Source: Nitrospinaceae bacterium (GTDB taxonomy: Bacteria; Nitrospinota; Nitrospinia; Nitrospinales; VA-1). From it: a DNA stretch of 64,000 nucleotides. Of the stretch, positions 25,645 to 34,494 are shown piece after piece; the stretch's first letter is position 1, and every line of letters begins with the position of its first letter. The stretch is taken from the NCBI GenBank assembly GCA_021604505.1, contig BQJC01000003.1, positions 372,001 to 436,000 of the forward strand, in the 5' to 3' direction. The notes beneath the pieces were generated by a model, which saw only the letters and a program-made list of their open reading frames with translations, did not search any database and had not been told where the DNA came from. Made by a program: the position numbers and the translations under genes.

Positions 25645-26610
25645 GTGCCCATCATGCAAACTCCAACCTCATCAATAATTCCGCCGACGGCGATGAAAGA
25701 ATCCAAAGATAAAAATATACTGATTGTGGGAGCAACCGGCTACATCGGCCAAAAATTAATTCAGCGATTAAAGGAGACAGGCAACCCTATTCGCTGCCTG
25801 GTGCGAAATCCCCGTTCATTCAAGGAAAATCCATCGCAACAAATTCAAATTCAGCAAGGGGATCTAATTGATTTCGAAAGCATCAAAAACGCTTTCACCG
25901 GAATCGATACGGCATTTTATTTAGTCCACAGCCTGGATGTTAAAAGGGATTTTGAAAAACAAGAACAAAAGGCGGCGACAAACTTTGCCAATGCCGCAAA
26001 AAGCGCCAATATTAAGCGGATCATCTACCTTGGAGCATTGGGAAACGAAGAGGAGGGCCCCCTTTCCCCACATCTCCAAAGCCGGAAAGAGGTGGGAAAT
26101 ATCTTAAGAAGCTCCGGCGTCCCGGTCCTGGAGTTTCAAGCATCCATCATTTTGGGGTCCGGTAGCTTGTCATTTGAAATGATAAGAACCCTGTCTGAGC
26201 GATTGCCCGCAATGCTCATGCCCAAGTGGGTCTTCGTTAAAGCACAACCCATCGGCGTGGCTGATGTCCTGGAATTTTTAATGCAGGGAATCGATATCAA
26301 AATGCAACATAATGAAATCATCGAAATTGGCGGGCCGGAGCAGGTTTCTTACAAAGATCTGATATCGGAATACTGCCGTCAACGAAAATTGCAACGATTG
26401 TTGATCCCGGTTCCCGTCCTCACTCCGTGGTTGTCGAGTTTGTGGCTGGAACTGGTCACCCCCATTTATGCAAGGGTTGGAAGAAAACTGGTTGAGAGCA
26501 TCAAAAACCCAACCGTTGTAAAGAATGACAAAGCGTCACGAGTCTTTCCTGGAATTCACCCCAGAGGCATTTCAGAGGCGATTGGAAAGGCGATCCATGA
26601 GGCAGGTTAG
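25645..26610 (+). CDS. NAD(P)-binding SDR protein of the NDUFA9/NmrA-like type
   Basis: 321 aa from GTG 25645 (ATG at 25654 and 25693 are alternatives; the nucleotide fold begins soon after the last). The N-terminal Rossmann motif is ILIVGATGYIGQKLIQRL, followed by CLVRNPRSF and a YLVHSLD segment seen in atypical SDR proteins of the complex-I NDUFA9/YbjT group. The catalytic YxxxK of classical SDRs is absent, so it may be a binding protein or a reductase of unknown substrate. The upstream riboswitch-like leader suggests control by a metabolite. Confidence 0.75.
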   Translation: MPIMQTPTSSIIPPTAMKESKDKNILIVGATGYIGQKLIQRLKETGNPIRCLVRNPRSFKENPSQQIQIQQGDLIDFESIKNAFTGIDTAFYLVHSLDVKRDFEKQEQKAATNFANAAKSANIKRIIYLGALGNEEEGPLSPHLQSRKEVGNILRSSGVPVLEFQASIILGSGSLSFEMIRTLSERLPAMLMPKWVFVKAQPIGVADVLEFLMQGIDIKMQHNEIIEIGGPEQVSYKDLISEYCRQRKLQRLLIPVPVLTPWLSSLWLELVTPIYARVGRKLVESIKNPTVVKNDKASRVFPGIHPRGISEAIGKAIHEAG

Positions 26611-26715
26611 CCTACTAAACCATCAGAAATGCTTTTTCGGATCATATTTTTAAAACTCTTTGCCACCAACAGGAATCCAAGGTTAAAACAGAAACTTCTA
26701 TAAATCGGAGGTACC

Positions 26716-27285
26716 ATGCCATCCTTAAGAAACTTTGTGACCTTATTCACCTTCATCGTTTCACTGTCGACTGGAACCATGGCCTGGGGACAGCAAAAAA
26801 TTATTAGCGAAGATATTTTGAAAGTCGGCAAGGCCCTGCCCAACGTGACTTTGAAACGGTTTGCAGGAGAAGCCATCCAACTGGACCAACTCAAAGGAAA
26901 GATTAAAATCATCAGCATCGTCCCGCAACTCAACACGCCGGTCTGCGATGAGCAAACCCACCGATTCAGTGAAAAAAACGGCGGGTTGGATCAGTTTGTA
27001 GACATCATCACGCTGAGCACAAACTCCGCGGAAGGTCAGAAGAAGTTCGCCCAAAAAGCAAAAATCAACAACCTGATCTTTCTTTCCGACGCTCCTGAAT
27101 ATGATTTTGGAAAAGCGACCGGCCTGCTAAACAGTAGTTTTGGATATTTAAAACGAACGGTGATCGTCGTCGATGAGAATAACATCATACGCTACGTTGA
27201 TTTTGTCCCGGGAGGAGGCCTGCCGAATATCGAAAAAGCCCTCGCTTCAGCTCGAATGCTTTTGGAAGAAAATAAGCCGAGCTAG
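26716..27285 (+). CDS. Periplasmic Tpx-type thiol peroxidase lacking the resolving Cys
   Basis: 189 aa. A Sec signal peptide (about 1-25, ending TMAWGQQ) is followed by a complete peroxiredoxin domain of the Tpx family. The peroxidatic Cys lies in VPQLNTPVCDEQTHRF. The position of the Tpx resolving Cys (RFCG in E. coli) reads KFAQ, so the enzyme is 1-Cys and needs another reductant. Export to the periplasm is unusual, since Tpx is normally cytosolic or loosely periplasmic. A good ribosome site (CGGAGG) precedes ATG 26716. Confidence 0.82.
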   Translation: MPSLRNFVTLFTFIVSLSTGTMAWGQQKIISEDILKVGKALPNVTLKRFAGEAIQLDQLKGKIKIISIVPQLNTPVCDEQTHRFSEKNGGLDQFVDIITLSTNSAEGQKKFAQKAKINNLIFLSDAPEYDFGKATGLLNSSFGYLKRTVIVVDENNIIRYVDFVPGGGLPNIEKALASARMLLEENKPS

Positions 27286-27309
27286 CAAGGGTTATTTGGA
27301 ACCTTTTTA
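27286..27309 (+). terminator. Weak intrinsic terminator after the thiol peroxidase
   Basis: AAGGGTT (27287-27293) pairs with AACCTT (27300-27305) with one bulged G, and a run of five T follows. It is placed directly after the TAG stop. Confidence 0.4.
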
Positions 27310-27329
27310 ACGGCAGAGTGGGAGTGCCT

Positions 27330-28961
27330 TTAGCGCGGGGGGGTCTTTCCGATATTAGACAGTGTTTTTCGGATGGCATCGTTTCTGGAGATATTCACAT
27401 TGGCTTTGCGCGACAATTCCGCCAACTTTTTCTTAGCTTCCGCCTGGTCCTTAAGCGACTGTTTCTGGGACTGCAAAATCTGGTTCTGAATCTTAACCAG
27501 CTGATCCTGAGCCTGCTTGAGATCCTGCTGAGCTTTCAAAATCTGAGCCGGGTTCATAGCGTCCTGGTTTTTATTTATTTGCCCCTGAGCCTTGAGAATC
27601 TGGCCCTGGGACTGCCTGATTTCATTCTGGTTGGCGACAATTTGAGCCAGTTTTCCCTGCTCCGCCGCCATGGCTTTTAAAATATCAATCAACTTGGTCA
27701 GCTTTTGATTGGAGGCCTCGACGCCTGCCAGGCCGCCTTCAAGATTTTGCATCGACTGCCCCATCGCTTGCAACGATTGGCTCATGCCATTGCTCTGAGT
27801 CGCAAGTTGATTGGATGAACCGATCAATTTGTTTAGTTTTTCGCCGCTCAAGGCATTATCGGCCTGAATTTTAACAACATTCTGTTGAAGAGAGGCCAGG
27901 CTGGCTCCCGATGCCTGGCTCTGTGTCTGCATGCCCTTGAGACTCTCGGCCAGTTTATTTATTTTCTCATCAGCCACTTGCAAATTCCTGTTAACTCCCT
28001 CAACCAACTGTCCCGTTTTTTGCGATCCGCTATTGATTTGCATTGCGAGGTTTTCCTGCGCTTTGGACATGGCTTCAACTTGCTGGATCAGGACATCTTT
28101 CAACCGCACCATATTTTCGTGGGTACGGCCGACATTTTCGTCAGTCAACTTCATATTTTGCGAAAGAAGCTCGATATTTGTCCTTGTCATCTCACCTTCC
28201 TTGAGGCTTTTTTGAAGCACCTCGAGCAATTTCTGATTGGTGAGTTCTATATTAAACAGCCTATCCTTATTTTCTTTATTGGACTTGGACATCCCGGCCA
28301 GCAGTTCGTTACTTGTTTTAGACATTCCCTGAAGGAGCTGACTGCTGGTTTTTTCGTTTTGCTGGACAATCGTGGGGATCAGATCCGACTTGATAACCTC
28401 TTTGTACCTATCGAGGGTCTGCTCCTGCGCCTTCATCCGCTCAACCACTTTATTGAATGACTGACTGTTGGACTGGGCCAACCCCTGAAAAAACTCCTTA
28501 TTGACATTGGCGAATTTTTCCATGTCACCGGCCATGTGACTTTGCAGCTGAGCGAACTGAGTCGCGAGGTTGGCCTGGAACCTTTCGTTGGCTATCTTTT
28601 GCTGGTCGATGGTCTTGACAATGTCCAGCTTGATCTGATTTTCGATATCCGCCAATTTCCGGTTGGTGGTCTGGAAGTGTCCGGTGACTTCCGATTGGCT
28701 TTGCTCTACCGTTCCCTGCAAATTGGGAACCAGATTTTTAATTTCTTCGATTTGGCGGAAGAGGTCTCTTTGAGCATTTTCAAGAGCCTGCATTTTGCCC
28801 GTTTCCAGAGTCACCAGCCGGGAGTTGATTTTCTTGATGTCCCTGAAAATCCTTCTCCAGTTTTCCTCGTCGTTGTCAAAGACGCCTGCGTCAACGGTGG
28901 TCGATACAAACATCAAACTGAGAATAACAACGCCAATACCTGCAGGTTTTAAAGCTTTCAT
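27330..28961 (-). CDS. Long exported coiled-coil protein downstream of pal
   Basis: About 543 aa from ATG 28961 (TTG 28976 is the alternative). A signal peptide (MKALKPAGIGVVILSLMFVS, cut near VDA-GV) leads into about 500 residues of heptad-like, Gln/Asn/Lys-rich helix. Recurrent units such as LLQGMSKTSNELLAGMSKSN and QNEIRQSQGQILKAQGQINK suggest a long periplasmic fibre. It sits where cpoB (ybgF) usually follows pal, but has no TPR repeats. A terminator separates it from pal. A structural envelope role is inferred from position only. Confidence 0.75.
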   Translation of the reverse strand: MKALKPAGIGVVILSLMFVSTTVDAGVFDNDEENWRRIFRDIKKINSRLVTLETGKMQALENAQRDLFRQIEEIKNLVPNLQGTVEQSQSEVTGHFQTTNRKLADIENQIKLDIVKTIDQQKIANERFQANLATQFAQLQSHMAGDMEKFANVNKEFFQGLAQSNSQSFNKVVERMKAQEQTLDRYKEVIKSDLIPTIVQQNEKTSSQLLQGMSKTSNELLAGMSKSNKENKDRLFNIELTNQKLLEVLQKSLKEGEMTRTNIELLSQNMKLTDENVGRTHENMVRLKDVLIQQVEAMSKAQENLAMQINSGSQKTGQLVEGVNRNLQVADEKINKLAESLKGMQTQSQASGASLASLQQNVVKIQADNALSGEKLNKLIGSSNQLATQSNGMSQSLQAMGQSMQNLEGGLAGVEASNQKLTKLIDILKAMAAEQGKLAQIVANQNEIRQSQGQILKAQGQINKNQDAMNPAQILKAQQDLKQAQDQLVKIQNQILQSQKQSLKDQAEAKKKLAELSRKANVNISRNDAIRKTLSNIGKTPPR

Positions 28962-29040
28962 CGGGAATGATCTCAAAGAGTAAAAAAGGATGGTTATAGT
29001 TTAATCCCAAAAATCGCGGGAATCCACTCCTTGTATCGGG

Positions 29041-29080
29041 GAAGAAATAGATAAGATCGCAACGGAGCCCCGTTGCGATC
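29041..29080 (-). terminator. Intrinsic terminator downstream of pal
   Basis: A perfect 11-bp stem joins 29055-29065 (GATCGCAACGG) with 29070-29080 across a 4-nt loop. Read on the minus strand it is followed by a U-rich tract (TTATCTATTTCTTC). It ends the pal transcript before the coiled-coil gene. Confidence 0.65.
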
Positions 29081-29129
29081 CCATGCTATCCAAACTACTT
29101 AGATGAGTCTATGCTACCAGAGGAAGGAC

Positions 29130-29876
29130 TTACTCAGCAACCATAAAGTGCGCCCTTCGGTTCCGCCACCAGCAACCCTCATTGCTTTCCGGACAAAAGG
29201 GTTTCTCTTCGCCGTAGCTTATAACGTGAAGCCGGTTTTCCGGAATCCCCAGAGAAGCCAGATACCGCTTCGTGGAAGCCGCGCGGCGCTGGCCGAGAGC
29301 GAGGTTATAGTTATTGGTACCTCTTTCATCGCAATGCCCCTGAATTTCTACTTTAACGCTGGGATGCTGTTTGAGGAAATCCGCATTCTGCTTCAAAACG
29401 CCCTTGGACCGGGAGTCCAGATCGTATTTATCGAACTGAAAATGAATGTCCTTCAACTCAGACGTGGGACGAAAAGAATACAGTCTGGCTTCCTGAATGC
29501 CCTCCTGAATTCCCTCTTGCTCCGAACCGCCTTTGGCGAAAGGATTGTATGATCCGTTATTTCCCGCTGAACCGGAATTTGAAAAACCGTCATTCTGAGA
29601 AAGAACGTCACCTGATTCAGTCAGGTTTTCTTCACGAACAAAATCGGATCCAACAAACCCCGACTCTTCCGATCCGGTTCCGTCATTGGAAAAATCATCT
29701 TCCGGGGCAAACCCTTGCGTTGCGTCAATGCCTTCAGCAACTTCCTCCAACTCACTTTCCGCCACCGAACCGGTCGATTCAATTTCCGGAGGCATGAGTT
29801 TTTTGGAACAGGATGCGACAAAGGCCATGACCAGAACCATTCCTAAAACTTTGATTAAAAGTTTATTTCCTTTCAT
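29130..29876 (-). CDS. pal: Peptidoglycan-associated lipoprotein Pal
   Basis: 248 aa from ATG 29876 (AGGGGAA ribosome site; ATG 29894 would add six residues). A lipoprotein signal peptide ends in the lipobox VASC (cleavage before C). A long acidic Glu/Asp/Ser-rich linker of about 100 residues follows, longer than in E. coli Pal. The OmpA-like domain binds meso-DAP peptidoglycan (HFQFDKYDLDSRSKGVL, IQGHCDERGTNNYNLALGQR). Pal anchors the outer membrane and partners with TolB. Confidence 0.94.
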   Translation of the reverse strand: MKGNKLLIKVLGMVLVMAFVASCSKKLMPPEIESTGSVAESELEEVAEGIDATQGFAPEDDFSNDGTGSEESGFVGSDFVREENLTESGDVLSQNDGFSNSGSAGNNGSYNPFAKGGSEQEGIQEGIQEARLYSFRPTSELKDIHFQFDKYDLDSRSKGVLKQNADFLKQHPSVKVEIQGHCDERGTNNYNLALGQRRAASTKRYLASLGIPENRLHVISYGEEKPFCPESNEGCWWRNRRAHFMVAE

Positions 29877-30205
29877 AATTCCCCTCGTGTTCATTGGATA
29901 GTCACCATTTTAATATATAATTCAGTAATTTATTCGGCTTCTCACTGAATAAACCAACTCAAATCCTCACCTTTAGAATTCCATTATCACCGATGTTTTA
30001 GCGGATACAAATTTTCAAAATAAGAATTACATTAATTGTACAAAATTTTGAAACTCTTAGCAACCTCAAAGCATTTGATTTATATCACAATATCCAATTT
30101 CTGCCGGCAGAAAAGCCCGTAAGCCCCCATAACTTAGGACCTACTGTCAAATAAACGACTAATGTAATTTTATAGAATTACCCGCCTGTTTTTCCGCGGG
30201 CCACC
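29877..30205. other. 329-bp AT-rich gap between tolB and pal
   Basis: No coding frame is convincing. A CCCGC/GCGGG hairpin (30181-30200) follows the tolB stop on the minus strand. The middle is AT-rich with small dyads (TTGTACAA at 30036-30043 and CAAAATTTTG at 30041-30050). It probably holds a separate promoter for pal, but no clear -35/-10 pair was found. Confidence 0.4.
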
Positions 30206-31537
30206 CTACCTTCGGGAGTGCGGGGACCATGCAGGACTGTACCCACCTCCCTTGACGAAAGTCAATTGCCTGGGCTTTTTGTCCGTAAGAGACTTTATAA
30301 AGATCTGTAATTGCCCCTTTTCCTTATGCCGATAGACGATAAACCGGCCGTCCGGAGACCAGGCGGGTTGTTCACTGCTTCCCGGACCAAAAGTGAATTG
30401 CTCATTTTTTTTGGTCTTGAGATCGTAAATTTTGATTTGAAATTTTTTACCCACCCTTGATGTGAAGGCGATTTTTTCACCATCGGGAGACCATGCCGGA
30501 TCGTCATTATAGCCGGAGCCAAAGGAAATCCGTTTGACTCCCGCTTCATCCCCGGATTTCACGGACATAATATAAATTTGCGGGGCCCCTGTCCCGGAGC
30601 GGTCGGATGTAAATGCGATTTGCTTGCCGTCCGGAGACCAGGTCGGAGACGTGTCGATGTTAAAATGACGGGTCAAGCGCTTGAGTCCAAAGTTTTTTTC
30701 CAAAACATAAATCTCAGAGTTCCGGTCCTTGCTCAGAACCATCGCGATACGCTGACCGTTGGGCGACCATGCCGGAGCGGCATTGAGACCCGGCAATTTC
30801 AATAGAGTTCTTCTTTTCTGGCCCGATGCCGAAATCATCACCAGATCCGGATTGCGTGCGGCATAGGACGTGTAAACAATCCATCCTCCATCCGGAGACC
30901 AGGCCGGCGTCAGAATAATACTCTTCTCATCGGTGATCTTTTGCAAACCATGCCCGTCAAAGTCGATGGTATAGACTTCTTTACTGCCGTTCGATTGGGT
31001 TAAAAATGCAATTTTGGTTTCCGCAATGCCCCGTTTCCCGGTCAATTGCATCACGACCTCATCGGCGAACCGGTGAATTATCTTCCTCAGAAATTTTCGG
31101 GTGGTTGTGTAGCGCTTCCCCAAAAGAAACCGTTCGGTGGCAGTGTCATAAAGTCTAAAAGTGACATTGAACGATTTATCCAGGGGATTGATCTTGTACT
31201 GGGTCTTTAACAGCCATTGGGCGCCCAATGCGCTCCAACTGGCATAATCCACGGTTTTTACTTTTTGTTCCGCAAGCGCAATTTCCTTATAAGCATTCCG
31301 GTCGATCAGGACAAAATATTCTGAAAGCTTTAAATCGTTCTCCAGAATGCCCCGGGAGGTTTTCCCCAGGCCTTCCGGGTCTTCATGCTTTTCCTGCAAA
31401 ACAAATTCAGGGATAGCGATATTCACTTTCTTCCGCGTTTCTCTCTGCAAATCAATACGAATTTTTGGTTCGGCCAGGGCGGCCACAGAAAACAATTGCA
31501 ACCAAATAGCTACTGCAAGGATCAGTTTAGGAATCAT
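30206..31537 (-). CDS. tolB: Tol-Pal system protein TolB
   Basis: 443 aa. A signal peptide (about 1-22, ending ALAEP) precedes the TolB N-terminal domain (about 25-165). The beta-propeller of PD40/WD40-like repeats is marked by repeated AWSPDG motifs (PAWSPDGGWIVYTS, PTWSPDGKQIAFTSDRSG, PAWSPDGEKIAFTS, PAWSPDGRFIVYRH). TolB shuttles between Pal and the TolA complex in the periplasm. Its start overlaps the tolA-like stop by 4 bp. Confidence 0.95.
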   Translation of the reverse strand: MIPKLILAVAIWLQLFSVAALAEPKIRIDLQRETRKKVNIAIPEFVLQEKHEDPEGLGKTSRGILENDLKLSEYFVLIDRNAYKEIALAEQKVKTVDYASWSALGAQWLLKTQYKINPLDKSFNVTFRLYDTATERFLLGKRYTTTRKFLRKIIHRFADEVVMQLTGKRGIAETKIAFLTQSNGSKEVYTIDFDGHGLQKITDEKSIILTPAWSPDGGWIVYTSYAARNPDLVMISASGQKRRTLLKLPGLNAAPAWSPNGQRIAMVLSKDRNSEIYVLEKNFGLKRLTRHFNIDTSPTWSPDGKQIAFTSDRSGTGAPQIYIMSVKSGDEAGVKRISFGSGYNDDPAWSPDGEKIAFTSRVGKKFQIKIYDLKTKKNEQFTFGPGSSEQPAWSPDGRFIVYRHKEKGQLQIFIKSLTDKKPRQLTFVKGGGYSPAWSPHSRR

Positions 31538-32829
31538 GTTCTGCCTTTTTCCGGAATATATTTAAAGTGGATGCTGATATTGAGATTTGAAGAATCAATT
31601 TCTTTAGGAAACGGGGGAAAAGGTTCGGATTCTAGAATGGCCCTGAGCGCAAGATTATCCAGCAACTCAACCCTGGAGCTTCGTTTGAGTTCAGGCCGGT
31701 CGATATTCCCTTTGGGATAAATATAAAAAGAAAAAACGACTTCTTTATTATGTTTTTCTGCAAGCGGTTCACGCCAGTTTTTGTAAACCTTTTCGTGAAT
31801 CAACCCTACATATTGAGAAAGAACGTCAGCGCCGGGGTCTCCTTCAGTGAGTGATTTGACGTAGGCCTCGCTGGCCGGTGAGGCAACAACTTCTACCGTC
31901 ACCTGCTTGGGGACGTTTACTTTCCTTATGTCGCTTTGAAACTCCTGATTAAACGACTTGGTAGACACAATATCCGTCTCGATGTCCTCTGGTTGATTGT
32001 AATTGAGAGCTTCGAGTTTCTTGATGATAGGGTCAAACGCCTGGGATTCTTCCGGTGGACGGGTGGACGGGGTCGCGATTTCATAGTTTGGAATTTCAGC
32101 AGGTTCATCAATAGAGAGAGGTTTGGGGTCTCGTTTCGTCAGTTCCTGCAAAAGATCCACCGCCGATCTTTCATCCTGTTTTTTTTCCAACTCCCTCGTC
32201 GTCCGTGAAAGAGACGCAAACTCCAGTTCTTTGAGACTGCTATCCATTTTCTGATTGACCGGACTTTCCGGCTCCAGAGGGTCGACGGCCAGCTTTTCCT
32301 CCATCTTCAAATTTTCAAATTGATCCAACGGGTCTTCTTGAGGCAGAGGCTCCGGTTTGAAATCCATCGGTTTATTCTTGAACGCATTCGTTTCATCAAA
32401 CGTTTTTTCCTGGATGGGTTGAGCTTTTTTAACCACCGGTTTTGGAGGCGGTGCCTTAGGCACCAGCTTGGCGAGCTGGTCCAATTCTTCCACCAGTCCC
32501 CCTGGAGCTTTATCATCCAGTTGATTCAGCCTTTCCAGCATTTTTGCCGATGCGTCAGGCGGGGGCGGCGCCTTAGAGGCTTTAGGCGCAGGGGGTTTAG
32601 GAGGCTTCGTTTTTTTTTGAAACTTGTTTTTCCTTGCGGGCTTTTGAACCGCTTTTTTCTGACTATTGGAGTTATCGACCAATTCAACCACAAAGGCGGG
32701 TGTGATGACGATTTCCTCGTAGGTGGATGGCGGAAGAAAGATGACCACCGTCATGAACAACAAATGGCAGAAGACCGACGCCACCAGCATTTGGTTAAAA
32801 TCCCACGATTTGGCGACTTGAAGCCTCAT
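31534..32829 (-). CDS. tolA: TolA/TonB-like periplasm-spanning protein
   Basis: 431 aa. One N-terminal membrane helix (about 13-33, LVASVFCHLLFMTVVIFLPP) is followed by a Pro/Lys-rich linker (KPPKPPAPKASKAPPPPD) and a long acidic stretch rather than the Ala/Lys helix of E. coli TolA. The C-terminal 95 residues form a TonB/TolA-type domain (EKVYKNWREPLAEK, IYPKGNIDRPELKRSS). It couples the TolQR motor to TolB-Pal. Both ends overlap neighbours by 4 bp (ATGA). Confidence 0.85.
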   Translation of the reverse strand: MRLQVAKSWDFNQMLVASVFCHLLFMTVVIFLPPSTYEEIVITPAFVVELVDNSNSQKKAVQKPARKNKFQKKTKPPKPPAPKASKAPPPPDASAKMLERLNQLDDKAPGGLVEELDQLAKLVPKAPPPKPVVKKAQPIQEKTFDETNAFKNKPMDFKPEPLPQEDPLDQFENLKMEEKLAVDPLEPESPVNQKMDSSLKELEFASLSRTTRELEKKQDERSAVDLLQELTKRDPKPLSIDEPAEIPNYEIATPSTRPPEESQAFDPIIKKLEALNYNQPEDIETDIVSTKSFNQEFQSDIRKVNVPKQVTVEVVASPASEAYVKSLTEGDPGADVLSQYVGLIHEKVYKNWREPLAEKHNKEVVFSFYIYPKGNIDRPELKRSSRVELLDNLALRAILESEPFPPFPKEIDSSNLNISIHFKYIPEKGRT

Positions 32830-33227
32830 GATCCCGAAGGGTCTGTGACCATACCGATATTCTTTATACCCGCTCGTTTGATCGTTGCCATCACTTGCAT
32901 GACAAATCCATAATCGAGCATTTTATCCGCCCGCAAATAAACGCCGCCGTCTTTATTTTGCTGCAGGTACTGGCTGATATTCTGAGTCAAGTCCACGAGA
33001 TTGCCCAACTCGTCTTTGTTCCAGAATATCTTTTTATTGCTTTGCAAGGACACCGTTGGAATGTCCTTGGTTTTCACGGGAGCAATCGATTCTTCCGGCA
33101 GTTTAAGGTCCACTCCATGTTGCAGCAAGGGCGCCGCGATCATGAATATCACAAGGAGCACCAGCATAACGTCCACAAAAGGAGTGACGTTGATTTCCGC
33201 CATCAAGGGCCGCCGCCTGTTTAACAT
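32826..33227 (-). CDS. tolR: TolR/ExbD-family motor protein
   Basis: 133 aa. A short cytoplasmic start (MLNRRRPLMAEINVTPFVDV) includes the conserved proton-path Asp in PFVDVMLVLLVIFM, followed by one membrane helix and a periplasmic domain (about 45-133). With TolQ it forms the proton-driven stator. AGAGGTG precedes the ATG. The operon context with tolB and pal favours TolR over ExbD. Confidence 0.92.
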   Translation of the reverse strand: MLNRRRPLMAEINVTPFVDVMLVLLVIFMIAAPLLQHGVDLKLPEESIAPVKTKDIPTVSLQSNKKIFWNKDELGNLVDLTQNISQYLQQNKDGGVYLRADKMLDYGFVMQVMATIKRAGIKNIGMVTDPSGS

Positions 33228-33268
33228 CCTTGCACCTCTGGAAGTATTTTTAAGATTTCAAACCTCAA

Positions 33269-34030
33269 TCAGGAGAAATCAAAGCTTCTCTCGCGGTTTT
33301 TTTCCCGCATGAAGTTTTTTTCCACCATGTAAATATAGTCGTGCGAAAAATCATCCATCAGGCTTGTGAACAGCCGTATTTTATCGCTGAGATAATTATA
33401 GAAAATAACCGCAGGGATGGCCGCCGCCAGGCCTGCCGCGGTGGCGATCAGCGCTTCCGCGATTCCCGGAGCCACCCCGCCAATACTTGCCGAGCCCTGC
33501 ATCCCTATCGCACGAAAGGAGTGCATAATGCCCCAGACCGTTCCAAATAAACCAATGAACGGGGTGGTGCTGCCGGTTGTCGCAAGAAAATCCAATCCAT
33601 GTCCTAACCGTGTGATTTCCCGGTTGATGGCTTTATTGAGCACCAGGCTGATGCCTTTAATGTCCTTGGCTGAAAGCGGCTCGCCATGAGTCGAGGGAGA
33701 TTCTCCCCTTCGATCCCGTTCTTTTTTGGCCAAATCCTGAAAAAGGAACAGCTCGCGGTAGCCGGTTAAGAAGACCCTGGCAATAGGACTGTACCGGAGC
33801 TCGCGTGAAAAATTGTAGATATGGGTCAGATTTTCAGATTTTGAAAAATTGGATAGAAACCGCTTGTCCTCTTTCTTCGCCAAATTAAATACAAAAAATT
33901 TACTGAGAATGATGGCCCAGGAAACAATCGAAAAAATCAAAAGGATCAGCAATACTCCTTTTGCCATGGCACTGGATTGCATCACCAAATCGACGATGCT
34001 TAAAGAATTGTCAGTTACTGAGTTTTCCAC
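33269..34030 (-). CDS. tolQ: TolQ/ExbB-family proton channel protein
   Basis: 253 aa starting at GTG 34030 (AGAGGT ribosome site). Three membrane helices lie at about 20-42, 150-175 and 195-220. The MotA/TolQ/ExbB signature TTGSTTPFIGLFGTVWGIM is clear, as is GGVAPGIAEALIATAAGLAAA. It forms the pentameric proton channel around TolR. It is the first gene of the tol operon, with a strong promoter about 75-110 bp upstream. Confidence 0.94.
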   Translation of the reverse strand: MENSVTDNSLSIVDLVMQSSAMAKGVLLILLIFSIVSWAIILSKFFVFNLAKKEDKRFLSNFSKSENLTHIYNFSRELRYSPIARVFLTGYRELFLFQDLAKKERDRRGESPSTHGEPLSAKDIKGISLVLNKAINREITRLGHGLDFLATTGSTTPFIGLFGTVWGIMHSFRAIGMQGSASIGGVAPGIAEALIATAAGLAAAIPAVIFYNYLSDKIRLFTSLMDDFSHDYIYMVEKNFMREKNRERSFDFS

Positions 34031-34494
34031 GAGGTACCTCTGGCTGGATTCAAGGAGGGAGAATCAATCTATAAATCATTATAATTCAACAGAATATTAT
34101 AGAATTTTAAATATAATTTAAACCCTTTTCATTGTCAAATGAAATGAAGTCCCAAAAACGCGGCAACCAACCCTTACTGAAATCCCCGAAATGACTAACC
34201 CATAAACTTTCAAACCTCTGCTCAGCAATTTTCGGTTTCTCCACGCAAACGCGATTTATCTCACAGTTTTTCCAGGCCCAAATTAAACCAATAAAATCAA
34301 TATTCTTTACTCAACATACTCCACCCCGCCTGACAAAGAGAGCGCATCGGGCAAATTTAATTTTCTCGCGCTTTGGTTTCGTTCGGGCTGAACCAGATTG
34401 GGAAGCAAATAAAAGAAGGTCGTACTTTGCTGAAGTAAATAAACCCGACTACATAATTTAGCGGACAAAGTTTTACTATCTAAAGGGAGGGACT
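34031..34494. other. 464-bp AT-rich interval between efp and tolQ
   Basis: It holds the tolQ promoter at 34110-34138. The rest (34140-34494) has no supported gene and no clear repeat. It includes C-rich and AT-rich stretches downstream of efp without a recognisable terminator hairpin. Confidence 0.5.
34110..34138 (-). promoter_or_regulatory. Strong sigma70 promoter of the tol operon
   Basis: On the minus strand a perfect -35 TTGACA (34138-34133), a 17-bp spacer and TATATT (34115-34110) stand about 75 bp before the tolQ start. Confidence 0.7.

Noticed and set aside
32320-32913. 197-codon plus-strand frame opposite the tolA-like gene
   Set aside because: Arg/Phe-rich translation typical of antisense of a Lys/Glu/Pro-rich gene; the minus-strand operon is well supported.
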